The notes: generated by a model not told the origin, from the sequence alone. A stretch of 64,000 nucleotides of DNA from Flavobacterium sp. ALJ2 (GCF_015594725.1 NZ_JADNRC010000009.1:158522-222521), one strand, 5' to 3'. Positions 20,555 to 29,218 are shown, numbered from the stretch's first letter. Made by a program: numbers and translations.

Positions 20555-21925
20555 ATGAAAAAAATTATATGTTTCGTAATATTAATTATTACTTCTTTTG
20601 GTTGCGAAAAAGACTCCATAAATGAACCTCAAATAGATCAAGACACCCAATACTCTATCCCAGACTCTTTGAACTTTTCCATCTTAGATAACAACTTAAA
20701 GATTACTATTAAAAATGAAGGCAAAATAGCAATTCATTATAATGTAGAAAATTTAAATAAGCACATAAAACTTTCTTCTAGCGCAGGAGAGGTTGCAGTT
20801 GGTAATCAAAATGATATGATTGTCAGTGTTAATAGAGATGACTTGTCAAAGGGAAAGTTTTACTCAAAAATATATTTTAGTTTTAACAATAAAAAAGATT
20901 CAATAGTAATAGGTATTGATAATTTTATCGAACAAAAAGTTATTTTAAATTCTGATGTAATCGATGCTGAATATTCAAAAATTAAAGACCAACTTATATT
21001 TGTCTCAGAACATCCTATGCAAGTTAACATATTAAAATCAGGATCCAAAACTATTCAGACCATACCTCTATTATATACACCCACCTGTATTTCGATTTCT
21101 CAAGATGGAGAAACTGCAGTTGTTGGACATGATGGACATATTACTTATGTAAATTTAAACACTAAATCAATAATTAATACATACAATGTTTCTTGTTTTG
21201 CTCTTGATATAGTTCTTGGAAACAACAAATGGGCATATATTTTTCCTAAAGAAAATCAGTCAACATATATCAGATGTGTTAATATGAACTTGTCTACTGA
21301 AAATGAATTTCATGATAATAAAAATCAAATATATGCAGGAACAAAAGGCAAAATGGACTTATCAGGAAAATTCATTTATGGGGCAGTAAATGGTGTGACA
21401 CCTGCTGATATAGAAAAATTTGATATTCAAAATGGAATAGCTGTTAAAATCTACGACTCTCCTTATCATGGAGACTACCCATTTAATGGGGACTTATGGT
21501 TTTCCGAAGAAGGGAATAGAATTTTCACTAGAGGTAGAACAGTATTAAGAATTTCAGAAACCAAAAATCAAGATATGATTTATAATGGTACAATTGCCGC
21601 AACTGTCCCAGAAGGGCATGGAAATATTGAGTGGCTGGACCATTCCTCTAAGAAAAATAATTTGTATTTAATACTTTCTAGTGGTTATTATTGGCCTCCA
21701 ACAAGAATTTCAGGTATCTTTATTTATAATTCTACTAACCTTAATTTTAAAAGTAAACTTGAATTAGAAAAGTTTTTTGTGCCTAATAATGGAAATGGAG
21801 TTTTTTACGACGCCGAACCATATTTTGTTTTTAGTAATACTGAAGGAACTAGTTTGTTTGTTATTACAAAAGCAAAAGGTGCAGGCTTAGCTAAAGAATG
21901 GGCTATTCAAAAAATTGCAATTTAA
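20555..21925 (+). CDS. Unknown lipoprotein, beta-propeller-like, paralog 2 with extra N-terminal domain
   Basis: A 456-aa lipoprotein (Cys17, TSFGCEKDS). The C-terminal 330 residues are paralogous to the preceding gene (shared CISISQDGETAVVGHDG and SIINTYNVSC). It adds an N-terminal domain of about 90 residues (30-120) with a beta-rich pattern (LNFSILDNNLKITIKNEGK, later SKIYFSFNNKKDSIVI) that resembles a BACON-type Ig-like fold. It is 202 nt after paralog 1, so the pair likely arose by tandem duplication with gain or loss of that domain. It may bind a polymer or host surface, but function is unknown. Confidence 0.75.
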   Translation: MKKIICFVILIITSFGCEKDSINEPQIDQDTQYSIPDSLNFSILDNNLKITIKNEGKIAIHYNVENLNKHIKLSSSAGEVAVGNQNDMIVSVNRDDLSKGKFYSKIYFSFNNKKDSIVIGIDNFIEQKVILNSDVIDAEYSKIKDQLIFVSEHPMQVNILKSGSKTIQTIPLLYTPTCISISQDGETAVVGHDGHITYVNLNTKSIINTYNVSCFALDIVLGNNKWAYIFPKENQSTYIRCVNMNLSTENEFHDNKNQIYAGTKGKMDLSGKFIYGAVNGVTPADIEKFDIQNGIAVKIYDSPYHGDYPFNGDLWFSEEGNRIFTRGRTVLRISETKNQDMIYNGTIAATVPEGHGNIEWLDHSSKKNNLYLILSSGYYWPPTRISGIFIYNSTNLNFKSKLELEKFFVPNNGNGVFYDAEPYFVFSNTEGTSLFVITKAKGAGLAKEWAIQKIAI

Positions 21926-22000
21926 CAAAACCTATCTGTACCAGTCACTATGAGGAAGTGTGATACCAACTTCTAATTAGAAAAAGAAACCAAATAGTCA

Positions 22001-22056
22001 GATTTAATTTCCAAAATGCATGGACAAGCGATTATATTGTAGCTAATACTATTTGA
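22001..22056 (+). repeat. Diverged duplicate of the flavoprotein gene 3' end
   Basis: The bases read, in the flavoprotein frame, RFNFQNAWTSDYIVANTI then TGA, matching GFNFQNAWTSGFIVANRI-TAA at 19113-19168. Central bases (AATGCATGGACAAGCG) are identical, and many differences are synonymous (AAC/AAT, CAG/CAA, GCG/GCT). No start codon or upstream part is present, so this is a remnant. Confidence 0.85.
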
Positions 22057-22060
22057 AATT

Positions 22061-22125
22061 TAGTACTCAGTACCCGTCACAGTTTTCAGCACTGTGCCTG
22101 GTACTGGCTACTGCTAACTACGACT
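22061..22125. repeat. Short dispersed intergenic repeat (CACAGTTTTCAG type)
   Basis: The stretch contains GTCACAGTTTTCAG, which recurs inverted at 48741-48772. It is surrounded by GTACTCAGTAC and CTGGTACTGGCTACTG, small near-palindromes. No gene is visible here. Confidence 0.5.
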
Positions 22126-22212
22126 AAAATCCGAATTAACAAGAGTTTACGAATTCTATAAGTTTTACTTAAGATAATTATAATAATTTTACTTTCAACT
22201 AATTAACCCTAT

Positions 22213-22959
22213 ATGAAAGTAAAACTACTTACAACCATTTCATTACTAACCTATCAGATTGGTTTTTCTCAGACGGAGAAATTATTAAACGGAAAAGTTA
22301 CTTCACAAAACTACACACTCAAAGATGTAGAAGTAATTAACAAAACTGCCAAAACAACTACCAAAACAAATGCCTTAGGAGAATTCTCAATTCTAGTACG
22401 TGCAGAAGACAGCTTAATTTTTTTTAAGCAAGACTATTATTTTACCAGACTAAAAGTATCTCAGGAAAACATCAACAAAAATAGCATTACAGTTAACATG
22501 GCTCCAAAACCAGAAGAACTAAACGAAGTAGTAATTACAACTATAAAACTCCCACATATAGGATCTACAGCAAAATCATCTAATGAAATAGCATTGGCAA
22601 AAAATACTAGCTCTTTACAAAAACACACAGGCGTTTATGACGGAACTATTCCAAATGGCATGGATTTTATTGCAATGGGAAATGGTCTTTTAAGTTTATT
22701 TAAAGGCAAAGAAGATAAAAAGATAAAAAATAAAACTCCTGAATTAGATTTTAAAAAATTAGTAAACACAACTTGTCCCTCTGTTTTTTTTACAAAAGAC
22801 CTAAAACTAAGTCCAGAAGAAAAAGAACTTTTTCTTGAATTTTGTGATGCTGACCCAAGATCCAAAGCACTTATAGAAAACAAAAACATTCTTTCTACAA
22901 TGGATTTTCTACATGCTAAAAACGAAGAGTTTAAAAAAGTAAAAATCAACGAAAAATAA
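22213..22959 (+). CDS. Exported carboxypeptidase-regulatory-like (Ig fold) protein
   Basis: A 248-aa exported protein of unknown role. A signal peptide ends near IGFSQ (residue 20). Residues about 25-105 form a CarboxypepD_reg-like domain: LNGKVTSQNYTLKDVEVINK, TNALGEFSILV and the end motif ELNEVVITT as found ahead of the plug of SusC proteins. There is no barrel; instead a helical C-terminal region with LSPEEKELFLEFCDADPRSK follows. This solitary domain plus helical tail type is common in Flavobacteria. It is convergent with tspO across a hairpin. Confidence 0.75.
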   Translation: MKVKLLTTISLLTYQIGFSQTEKLLNGKVTSQNYTLKDVEVINKTAKTTTKTNALGEFSILVRAEDSLIFFKQDYYFTRLKVSQENINKNSITVNMAPKPEELNEVVITTIKLPHIGSTAKSSNEIALAKNTSSLQKHTGVYDGTIPNGMDFIAMGNGLLSLFKGKEDKKIKNKTPELDFKKLVNTTCPSVFFTKDLKLSPEEKELFLEFCDADPRSKALIENKNILSTMDFLHAKNEEFKKVKINEK

Positions 22960-22966
22960 AAACAAT

Positions 22967-23002
22967 TTCAGTATTCAGAATGACATTATTCTGAATACTG
23001 AA
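22967..23002. terminator. Bidirectional hairpin between convergent genes
   Basis: TTCAGTATTCAGAAT and ATTCTGAATACTGAA form a perfect 15-bp stem around GACATT. It lies between the convergent 22213 gene and tspO. The T runs are short, so efficiency is uncertain. Confidence 0.6.
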
Positions 23003-23011
23003 GCTGTAAAC

Positions 23012-23488
23012 TTATTTGTTAAGCCACCAAATACTAGCATTTAAGATTGTTGCAAAACTTACCCAAAGCAAATAAGGAACAAGAAGGTATCCGGCAACCT
23101 TATTGATTTTAATAAACTTCAAAAGTGTTTCATAGATCATGAGCCAAAGCACAAAAATCTCTATAAGGGCCAATAATGGATTCATTAATCCAAAAAACAA
23201 ATACGACCACAAAGCGTTTAGCGCTAATTGTATTGCGAAGAAAACCAATGCATTCTTAACTGCTTCTTTTTCATACTCAATTCGATCCCAAACTAATCCC
23301 GCCGCAACCCCCATCAAAAGATAAAGCAAACTCCAAGCAGGTGCAAAAACCCAATTAGGCGGATTAAAACTTGGCTTAACCAAAGTAGGATACCAAGTAT
23401 CAATACTAGATCTTGTCACTATTCCAGAAAAATACCCAATAGCAAGACACGTAACAACAACCGCTAAAATTCGAGTGATTTTATTCAT
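23012..23488 (-). CDS. tspO: TspO/MBR-family tryptophan-rich membrane protein
   Basis: A 158-aa inner-membrane protein with five hydrophobic segments, the usual TspO size. Start at ATG 23488 (MNKITRILAVVV) is chosen over an upstream in-frame codon at 23524 because it gives the normal N-terminus. Family motifs include WYPTLVKPSFNPPNWVFAPA, WSLLYLLMGVAAGLVW and ALNALWSYLFFG. The family binds porphyrins and sterol-like ligands. It is divergent from mvaD, 105 bp away, beside isoprenoid genes. Confidence 0.93.
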   Translation of the reverse strand: MNKITRILAVVVTCLAIGYFSGIVTRSSIDTWYPTLVKPSFNPPNWVFAPAWSLLYLLMGVAAGLVWDRIEYEKEAVKNALVFFAIQLALNALWSYLFFGLMNPLLALIEIFVLWLMIYETLLKFIKINKVAGYLLVPYLLWVSFATILNASIWWLNK

Positions 23489-23568
23489 TTTATACTGTTT
23501 TTTTGAGTTAATAAAGGTAAACATTTTTATAGGTTATCAAAAAGTGTAAAAGGTCTAATTCAAAAAAG

Positions 23569-23576
23569 TATCTTTG
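23569..23576 (+). promoter_or_regulatory. mvaD: -7 box of the mvaD promoter
   Basis: TATCTTTG followed by CA is a near-ideal Bacteroidota -7 element, 17 nt before the mvaD start. Confidence 0.55.
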
Positions 23577-23593
23577 CATAAATTTTTTATTTT

Positions 23594-24697
23594 ATGTTTA
23601 CAGCAAACGATTTTATTCCAAAAAAATATACTTCAGATATAACAAAAGGCAACTTTGAGTGGAGCACACCAAGTAACATTGCTTTAGTAAAATATTGGGG
23701 AAAAAAAGACAATCAAATTCCGGCTAATCCATCAGTTAGTTTTACATTAAACAACTGCAAAACAGTTACTAAATTGAGTTTTTCAAAGAAAAACACTTTG
23801 ACTCCGATCAGTAAGACAAATGATGGCTTTTCATTCGATTTGCTTTTTGAAGGAAAACCAAAGGAAGATTTTAAACCGAAAATCCTGAAATTCCTGGAAC
23901 GTGTTTTCGTTTATCTGCCTTTCCTGAAAGATTACCATTTTACAATTGACACTCAAAATACATTTCCACATAGTTCAGGAATAGCCTCTTCAGCATCTGG
24001 AATGGCAGCTTTGGCAATGAATTTCATGAGCCTGGAAAAAGTACTAAATCCAGAAATGACGGAGGAGTACTTTTATCAAAAGGCTTCTTTCCTAGCCCGT
24101 TTAGGATCCGGAAGCGCTTGCAGAAGTGTCAAAGGAAGCGTTGTTGTTTGGGGAAATCAAGCCAATATAAAAAGAAGCTCTGATTTATTTGGAGTAGAAT
24201 TTCCAAATACAATTCATAAAAACTTCAACAATTACCAAGATACTATTTTACTAGTTGATAAAGGCGAAAAACAAGTTTCGAGTACCGTTGGACATGATTT
24301 AATGCACAATCATCCTTATGCCGAAAGACGTTTTGCACAAGCCCATGAAAACCTAGATAAACTAATTGCAGTTTTTGAAAATGGAAATCTAGACGAATTC
24401 ATCAAAGTCGTCGAAAGTGAAGCATTGACACTACATGCTATGATGATGACCTCTATGCCCTATTTTATACTAATGAAACCAAACACATTGCAGATTATTA
24501 ATGCAATTTGGAAATTTAGAAATGAAACTCAAATTCCGGTTTGTTTTACTCTGGATGCAGGAGCAAATGTTCATGTTTTATATCCCGAAAATGTTACAGA
24601 AAAAGTACTGCAATTTATTCAAGACGAATTAGTTGTATTTTGCCAGAATGGTCAGTACATTTGCGACGAAATTGGAGATGGTGCAATTGCATTATAA
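23594..24697 (+). CDS. mvaD: Diphosphomevalonate decarboxylase
   Basis: A 367-aa GHMP-superfamily enzyme that converts mevalonate 5-diphosphate to isopentenyl diphosphate with ATP. Typical signatures are SNIALVKYWGKKDNQIPANP near residue 27, PHSSGIASSASGMAALA (the ATP loop) near 125, and GSGSACRSVKGSVVVW near 168. CFTLDAGANVHVLYP near the C-terminus binds substrate. It heads an isoprenoid operon with a GHMP mevalonate kinase downstream, now interrupted by a toxin-antitoxin pair. Confidence 0.95.
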   Translation: MFTANDFIPKKYTSDITKGNFEWSTPSNIALVKYWGKKDNQIPANPSVSFTLNNCKTVTKLSFSKKNTLTPISKTNDGFSFDLLFEGKPKEDFKPKILKFLERVFVYLPFLKDYHFTIDTQNTFPHSSGIASSASGMAALAMNFMSLEKVLNPEMTEEYFYQKASFLARLGSGSACRSVKGSVVVWGNQANIKRSSDLFGVEFPNTIHKNFNNYQDTILLVDKGEKQVSSTVGHDLMHNHPYAERRFAQAHENLDKLIAVFENGNLDEFIKVVESEALTLHAMMMTSMPYFILMKPNTLQIINAIWKFRNETQIPVCFTLDAGANVHVLYPENVTEKVLQFIQDELVVFCQNGQYICDEIGDGAIAL

Positions 24698-24727
24698 TTT
24701 TACGTATCTTTAATTAAAATTTAGATT

Positions 24728-24946
24728 ATGGACATTCAATTAGAAAAACTTGAGTTAATAAAAATATTAACCGAGATTGACAATCCTAAAATCATTAAGT
24801 CGATCAAGAAAATTCTAACGAAAGAAAAAAAAGATTGGTGGGATGATTTAACTGATGCACAAAAAGAAGATATTGCTCAAAGTGAATTAGAATTTGAAAA
24901 AGGAGAATTTACAAGCTTTGAAGATGTGATGAAAAAATACAGGTAG
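24728..24946 (+). CDS. Small antitoxin of a RelE/ParE-type module
   Basis: A 72-aa protein of the kind found upstream of RelE/ParE toxins in Bacteroidota. It is helical and acidic, with LTKEKKDWWDDLTDAQKEDI and a C-terminal GEFTSFEDVMKKYR. Its stop codon TAG overlaps the toxin's GTG start (TAGTG), so the two are translationally coupled. It has no clear DNA-binding motif. It begins 30 nt after mvaD, so the pair may be transcribed from the mva promoter. Confidence 0.8.
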   Translation: MDIQLEKLELIKILTEIDNPKIIKSIKKILTKEKKDWWDDLTDAQKEDIAQSELEFEKGEFTSFEDVMKKYR

Positions 24947-25251
24947 TGAATCTTAAAGTAAATATTTCAAAAACAGCTGAGAAAAATTTAGATTCTGTTT
25001 TAAATTTTATTGAAGCCAGATGGTCTAAAAAATCAAAAGAAATATTTTTATTGAAATTTCAAAAAGCAATTTCGATAATAAGTATGAATCCTGGAATTTT
25101 TCCAAAATCATCAATAAATAAAAAATATCGAAAATGCGTCATAACAAAACAATCAAGTTTTTTGTACAGTTTTGGTTCAAATGAAATAAAGATTTACACC
25201 ATTTTTGACACTCGACAAGACCCAAATAAAATTAAGAAAGACATTAAATAA
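24946..25251 (+). CDS. RelE/ParE-family toxin
   Basis: A 101-aa basic toxin that starts at GTG 24946, overlapping the antitoxin stop by one base. The pattern VNISKTAEKNLDSVLNFIEA, FQKAISIISMNPGIFPKS, YRKCVITKQSSFLYSF and IKIYTIFDTRQDPNKI is typical of RelE/ParE proteins. The C-terminal DTRQDP matches the usual end. It ends 4 nt before the mevalonate kinase start, so it sits tightly inside the isoprenoid operon. Target (ribosome or gyrase) cannot be told from sequence. Confidence 0.87.
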   Translation: MNLKVNISKTAEKNLDSVLNFIEARWSKKSKEIFLLKFQKAISIISMNPGIFPKSSINKKYRKCVITKQSSFLYSFGSNEIKIYTIFDTRQDPNKIKKDIK

Positions 25252-25255
25252 ATAT

Positions 25256-26194
25256 ATGAAAGGACCATTATTTTACTCAAAAATATTACTTTTTGGAGAG
25301 TACGGAATAATCCGTGATTCAAAAGGACTTTCTATTCCTTATAATTTTTACAATGGCGCATTGAAGAGAACTGAAAATCCTTCAGCAGAAGCCATTGCCT
25401 CTAATGCAAGTTTACGCAAGTTTACATCATACCTTGAAACATTACAAGCAGAACAACCAGAATTGGTAACTTTTGACATGACTACTTTAAAGAATGATGT
25501 AGAAACTGGAATGTATTTTGATTCTAGCATCCCTCAAGGATATGGAGTTGGAAGTAGCGGTGCACTTGTTGCTGCTATTTATGATAAATATGCTCAAAAC
25601 AAAATCACAGTACTAGAAAACTTAACTCGTGAAAAATTATTACAGCTAAAAACTATTTTCTCTCAAATGGAAAGTTTTTTTCACGGAAAAAGTTCTGGTT
25701 TAGACCCATTAAATAGTTACTTAAGCATTCCAATTTTAATAAATTCAAAAGATAATATCGAGGCAACTGGAATTCCGAATCAAAGTTTTGACGGAAAAGG
25801 CGCTGTTTTTTTATTAGACTCAGGGATTGTTGGAGAAACTGCTCCAATGGTAAACATTTTTATGGAAAATCTTAAAGACAAAGGTTTTCGTACGATGTTA
25901 AAAAACCAATTTGTAAAATATACTGATGCCTGTGTAGAGAACTTTTTACATGGCGACATGAAGTCATTATTTAGTAATACTAAAAAATTATCAAAAGTAG
26001 TTTTGAATAATTTTAAACCAATGATTCCGGAGCAATTTCATGGTATTTGGCAAAATGGCATCGACACTAATGACTATTATTTAAAACTATGTGGTTCAGG
26101 AGGTGGCGGTTATATTCTTGGTTTCACACAAGATTTAGAGCGAGCTAAGCAGTCATTAAAAGACTACAAACTAGAAGTAGTTTACCAATTTTAA
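25256..26194 (+). CDS. Mevalonate kinase (GHMP family)
   Basis: A 312-aa kinase that would phosphorylate mevalonate. I start at ATG 25256 (MKGPLFYSKILLFGEYG); an earlier in-frame start at 25205 would overlap the toxin gene by 47 nt. Motif 1 is KILLFGEYGIIRDSKG, motif 2 (ATP loop) is IPQGYGVGSSGALVAAIYD, and motif 3 is LCGSGGGGYILGF. It belongs to the mvaD operon. Other GHMP kinases are possible, but this gene order is usual for mevalonate kinase in Flavobacteria. Confidence 0.88.
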   Translation: MKGPLFYSKILLFGEYGIIRDSKGLSIPYNFYNGALKRTENPSAEAIASNASLRKFTSYLETLQAEQPELVTFDMTTLKNDVETGMYFDSSIPQGYGVGSSGALVAAIYDKYAQNKITVLENLTREKLLQLKTIFSQMESFFHGKSSGLDPLNSYLSIPILINSKDNIEATGIPNQSFDGKGAVFLLDSGIVGETAPMVNIFMENLKDKGFRTMLKNQFVKYTDACVENFLHGDMKSLFSNTKKLSKVVLNNFKPMIPEQFHGIWQNGIDTNDYYLKLCGSGGGGYILGFTQDLERAKQSLKDYKLEVVYQF

Positions 26195-26213
26195 AACAAA
26201 ATCCAAATTCTAA

Positions 26214-26251
26214 AAATTTTTAGAGTCGCTAAATTTCGGCTCTAAAAATTT
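26214..26251 (+). terminator. Terminator-like hairpin after mevalonate kinase
   Basis: AAATTTTTAGAG pairs over 12 bp with CTCTAAAAATTT around a 14-nt loop. The T run is short. The remaining 270 nt up to the prenyltransferase start hold nothing else I recognise. Confidence 0.55.
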
Positions 26252-26524
26252 ATCATCCAAGTCAACTCTTGTTTTTAAAATAGAAATTAGTATCATAAAT
26301 GATATTTTATTATAAAGCTTCATATTATAAAAACAGTATAGAAATTTTATTGTTTTCATACCTAAAGAACTAAATCGTTGGCAAAAAAAGTGCAAAATAG
26401 ATTACAACATCACAAAAAAAGTTTTACTACACCTATAAGAAAATTGAGATATCGTTCTTAAAGACTATTAAAAGATGTACTTTAGTCATTTTAAATACCA
26501 ATGTATAATCTATAATAATAAGAA

Positions 26525-27481
26525 ATGTTAAGCCGTCAGAATAAAATTTTAGCGATGAAAGTTATAAGTTTGTTCTCCGTAGTAAGAGGCTACAACATTC
26601 CTATTATAATACTAGCTCAATACTTATCAGCAATATTTATACTTGCTCCCGAAAAAAGAGCGCTCGATATTTTATTAGACTTCCATTTATTTCTAATTGT
26701 GTTTGCATCTGCAATTACCATCGCATCTGGTTATATCATAAATAATTTTTACGATAGTCAGAAAGACCTAATTAATCGCCCAAACAAATCAATGTTGGAT
26801 CGGCTGGTAAGCCAAAAAACTAAACTTAGCGTTTATTTCTGCCTCAACTTCATTGCTGCATTAATGGCATTAATCGTTTCATGGAGAGCTTTTTTATTCT
26901 TTTCGGCATATATATTTTTAATTTGGTTTTACTCCCATAAAATTAAAAAATACCCATTAGTAGGAAATCTAATGGCTGCATTATTAGCCGTTTTACCATT
27001 CTTCGCAATTTTATTATATTTCTATAATCAGATATCATTTAATGATTTAGAAAACCAAAGAGGTCATTTTGCAGTTATATTCGCTCATGCCATTTTTTTG
27101 TTCCTACTACTGCTAATACGTGAGATGATAAAAGATTTAGAGAATTTAAAGGGAGATTTGGTTAACAACTACAAAACCATTCCAATACTTTATGGAGAAA
27201 AGGCTTCAAAAAAAATCATCACCTTTTTAACTTTTTTAACCATAATTCCAGTGTATATCTTAATTGAAATATACGATATTGGCTACATGGACATTTATTT
27301 TTATTCTTGTTTCATAATTTTGATATTTTTCTTACTTTATCTTTGGAAGTCCAATTCTAAAACACAATTTTTGTTACTACACAATGTCTTGAAATTTCTT
27401 ATCGTATCTGGTGTATTTTGCATTGTACTTATTAATCCGAGTGTTTTGTGGCATGGGAAAACTTTACTTTTAAAAATCTAA
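26525..27481 (+). CDS. UbiA-family prenyltransferase (GGGP geranylgeranyltransferase-like)
   Basis: A 318-aa inner-membrane prenyltransferase with about eight hydrophobic segments. The first Asp-rich motif is NNFYDSQKDLINRPNKS and the second is REMIKDLENLKGDLVNNYKT, both typical of UbiA enzymes of the geranylgeranylglyceryl-phosphate / digeranylgeranyl type. It follows the mevalonate genes, which fits use of an isoprenoid diphosphate. The real acceptor (menaquinone head group, heme or glycerol lipid) cannot be told from sequence. Confidence 0.85.
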   Translation: MLSRQNKILAMKVISLFSVVRGYNIPIIILAQYLSAIFILAPEKRALDILLDFHLFLIVFASAITIASGYIINNFYDSQKDLINRPNKSMLDRLVSQKTKLSVYFCLNFIAALMALIVSWRAFLFFSAYIFLIWFYSHKIKKYPLVGNLMAALLAVLPFFAILLYFYNQISFNDLENQRGHFAVIFAHAIFLFLLLLIREMIKDLENLKGDLVNNYKTIPILYGEKASKKIITFLTFLTIIPVYILIEIYDIGYMDIYFYSCFIILIFFLLYLWKSNSKTQFLLLHNVLKFLIVSGVFCIVLINPSVLWHGKTLLLKI

Positions 27482-27593
27482 TTATTTTAAAAATTTCATA
27501 TTTTTTTAATAATTTTCAATTTAAAAGCTGGCAATAGCGTTAAAAGCTAGCAATCTAACAACAATCAAGTTACTGCTATTAACCAATAATAAA

Positions 27594-27601
27594 CTATCTT
27601 T
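27594..27601 (+). promoter_or_regulatory. -7 box of the pseudouridine synthase promoter
   Basis: TATCTTTG followed by CA fits the Bacteroidota -7 consensus and lies 18 nt upstream of the start codon. Confidence 0.55.
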
Positions 27602-27619
27602 GCACAAATTACAGGATTT

Positions 27620-28528
27620 ATGAATAATAAGGAAGGCAATAATAAAGGAAAAGGGCCAAGAGCAAATAGCTCAAGACCTAACTCAAATAAGCCAAAACCT
27701 GCCATGCAAAAGCGTGCACAAGGGCCAAAAAAAGCAAAACCAATTACTAAAGTAGAGGAAGAAGTTGCTGCAAAAGCTGCCAAAAAACCGAATCAAGCAC
27801 CTAAAAGACAAAAAGCTGCCGATGAGATTCGTTTAAACAAATATATTGCTAATTCTGGCGCATGTTCTCGTCGTGATGCAGATATTTACATCCAATCTGG
27901 AAATGTAAAAGTAAACGGAGTACCTGTTATAGAAATGGGATACATGGTAAAACCAGGCGATACCGTTAATTTTGACGGAGCAGTTTTAACTCCAGAAAAG
28001 AAAGAATACATCTTATTAAACAAGCCTAAAAACTTTACAACAGCTTTTGACGAAGGACAAGAATATCGTAATGTTTTAGAATTAGTTCGCGGTTCTACTA
28101 ATGCTAAAATTGCAGCAGTTGGTAGAATGGATAAAAACACTACAGGTTTATTATTGTTTACTAATGATACTGACATGCTTCGTAAGTTTACTTTACCAAG
28201 CCAGAAATCATCTAAAATATATCAGGTTTCATTAGATAAAAACCTAAAATTTGAGGATTTAGAAAAAATAAACAAAGGACTTGTTCTTGATGGGCACCGT
28301 GTTTTTGTTGAAGACATTAGCTATATCGACAATGAACCAAAAAGTGAAATTGGTTTAAAATTACGTTCATCGAATGTAAAAGTAGTTCGTGCTATCTTCG
28401 AAAATTTTGATTATGATGTTCTACGTATTGACCGTGTAGCATTTGCTGGTTTAACCAAAAAGAATTTACCAAGAGGTAACTGGCGTTTTTTAACAGAACA
28501 AGAAATCATCAATTTGAAGAACGTATAA
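27620..28528 (+). CDS. rluB: RsuA/RluB/RluE-family pseudouridine synthase
   Basis: A 302-aa rRNA-modifying enzyme. The first 70 residues are a low-complexity basic extension rich in Lys, Asn, Pro and Gln. An S4 RNA-binding domain follows (IRLNKYIANSGACSRRDADI, near 70). The catalytic Asp lies in AAVGRMDKNTTGLLLFTND. The C-terminal LRIDRVAFAGLTKKNLPRG matches the RluB/RsuA subfamily. Which rRNA uridine it modifies is uncertain; RluB is the usual annotation for this Bacteroidota form. Confidence 0.9.
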   Translation: MNNKEGNNKGKGPRANSSRPNSNKPKPAMQKRAQGPKKAKPITKVEEEVAAKAAKKPNQAPKRQKAADEIRLNKYIANSGACSRRDADIYIQSGNVKVNGVPVIEMGYMVKPGDTVNFDGAVLTPEKKEYILLNKPKNFTTAFDEGQEYRNVLELVRGSTNAKIAAVGRMDKNTTGLLLFTNDTDMLRKFTLPSQKSSKIYQVSLDKNLKFEDLEKINKGLVLDGHRVFVEDISYIDNEPKSEIGLKLRSSNVKVVRAIFENFDYDVLRIDRVAFAGLTKKNLPRGNWRFLTEQEIINLKNV

Positions 28529-28552
28529 AAACTTCAAATTAACATAAAAGAG

Positions 28553-28589
28553 AAAATCCTGTTTTACACATTAGTAAAATGGGATTTTT
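28553..28589 (+). terminator. Intrinsic terminator after rluB
   Basis: AAAATCCTGTTTTAC pairs with GTAAAATGGGATTTT (two wobbles) around ACATTA, followed by a long T run. It also separates the convergent gene at 28619. Confidence 0.75.
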
Positions 28590-28618
28590 TTTTAGATTAA
28601 AACAAAAGCTAATCCAGA

Positions 28619-29218
28619 CTAAGAACCACTATTTGAAAAAATGTGGTTAAAAATTGAATTAGAAAATTTGGTTTTACTCTTTTCTTCAACAACTTCATGT
28701 GATGAAAACCCTAGGATAATTTTGATTCCAAAAGGAATACTATTTAAAACCCCTCTTTTTTGCTCTTCAAGAGTTGATTGAAGATCATCTTGTACTTGTT
28801 TTTTGTAGTTGAAATAAGAAAAAACTAACAAAGCAGAAAAATTCAATACTTCGCGAGCAGTTTCACTTTTTATACCTATTTCATTTGAAACCATTTCGGT
28901 AATTCTTGACTTTTTATTATCAAAAATTCGTTTTAACAACTTATTCCCTTCTTCTTTATAACAATCATCAACAGATAATAATCTTCCCGATTCAAAATCT
29001 ATTTCTTTATAAAATTCAGTAGCTCCTACAATCTCTACTAACTCATTATACAAACTGACTTCATGTATTTTATTGTATACTCCTATTAAAATGGTTCCGA
29101 TAGATGCATCAATTGCTTTAATTAACAAAGCATCATTCTCAAAGTAAAATTTATTCAGTTTTGAAACAACATTTGAAGAAATAAAACGCCTAAGTTCAAT
29201 TTGTAAATTTGGAATCAT
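28619..29218 (-). CDS. DUF937-like protein of unknown function
   Basis: A 199-aa protein without signal peptide or clear membrane span. Residues about 10-75 (FISSNVVSKLNKFYFENDAL, then KAIDASIGTILIGVYNKI) follow the repeated helix pattern of DUF937 proteins, where a domain of this type often precedes other modules. The tail is Ser- and Lys-rich. It is convergent with rluB. Assignment is by pattern only and the role is unknown. Confidence 0.55.
   Translation of the reverse strand: MIPNLQIELRRFISSNVVSKLNKFYFENDALLIKAIDASIGTILIGVYNKIHEVSLYNELVEIVGATEFYKEIDFESGRLLSVDDCYKEEGNKLLKRIFDNKKSRITEMVSNEIGIKSETAREVLNFSALLVFSYFNYKKQVQDDLQSTLEEQKRGVLNSIPFGIKIILGFSSHEVVEEKSKTKFSNSIFNHIFSNSGS

Noticed and set aside
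26210..26395. A 61-codon minus-strand frame after mevalonate kinase
   Set aside because: It overlaps a terminator hairpin and has a composition typical of AT-rich non-coding DNA.
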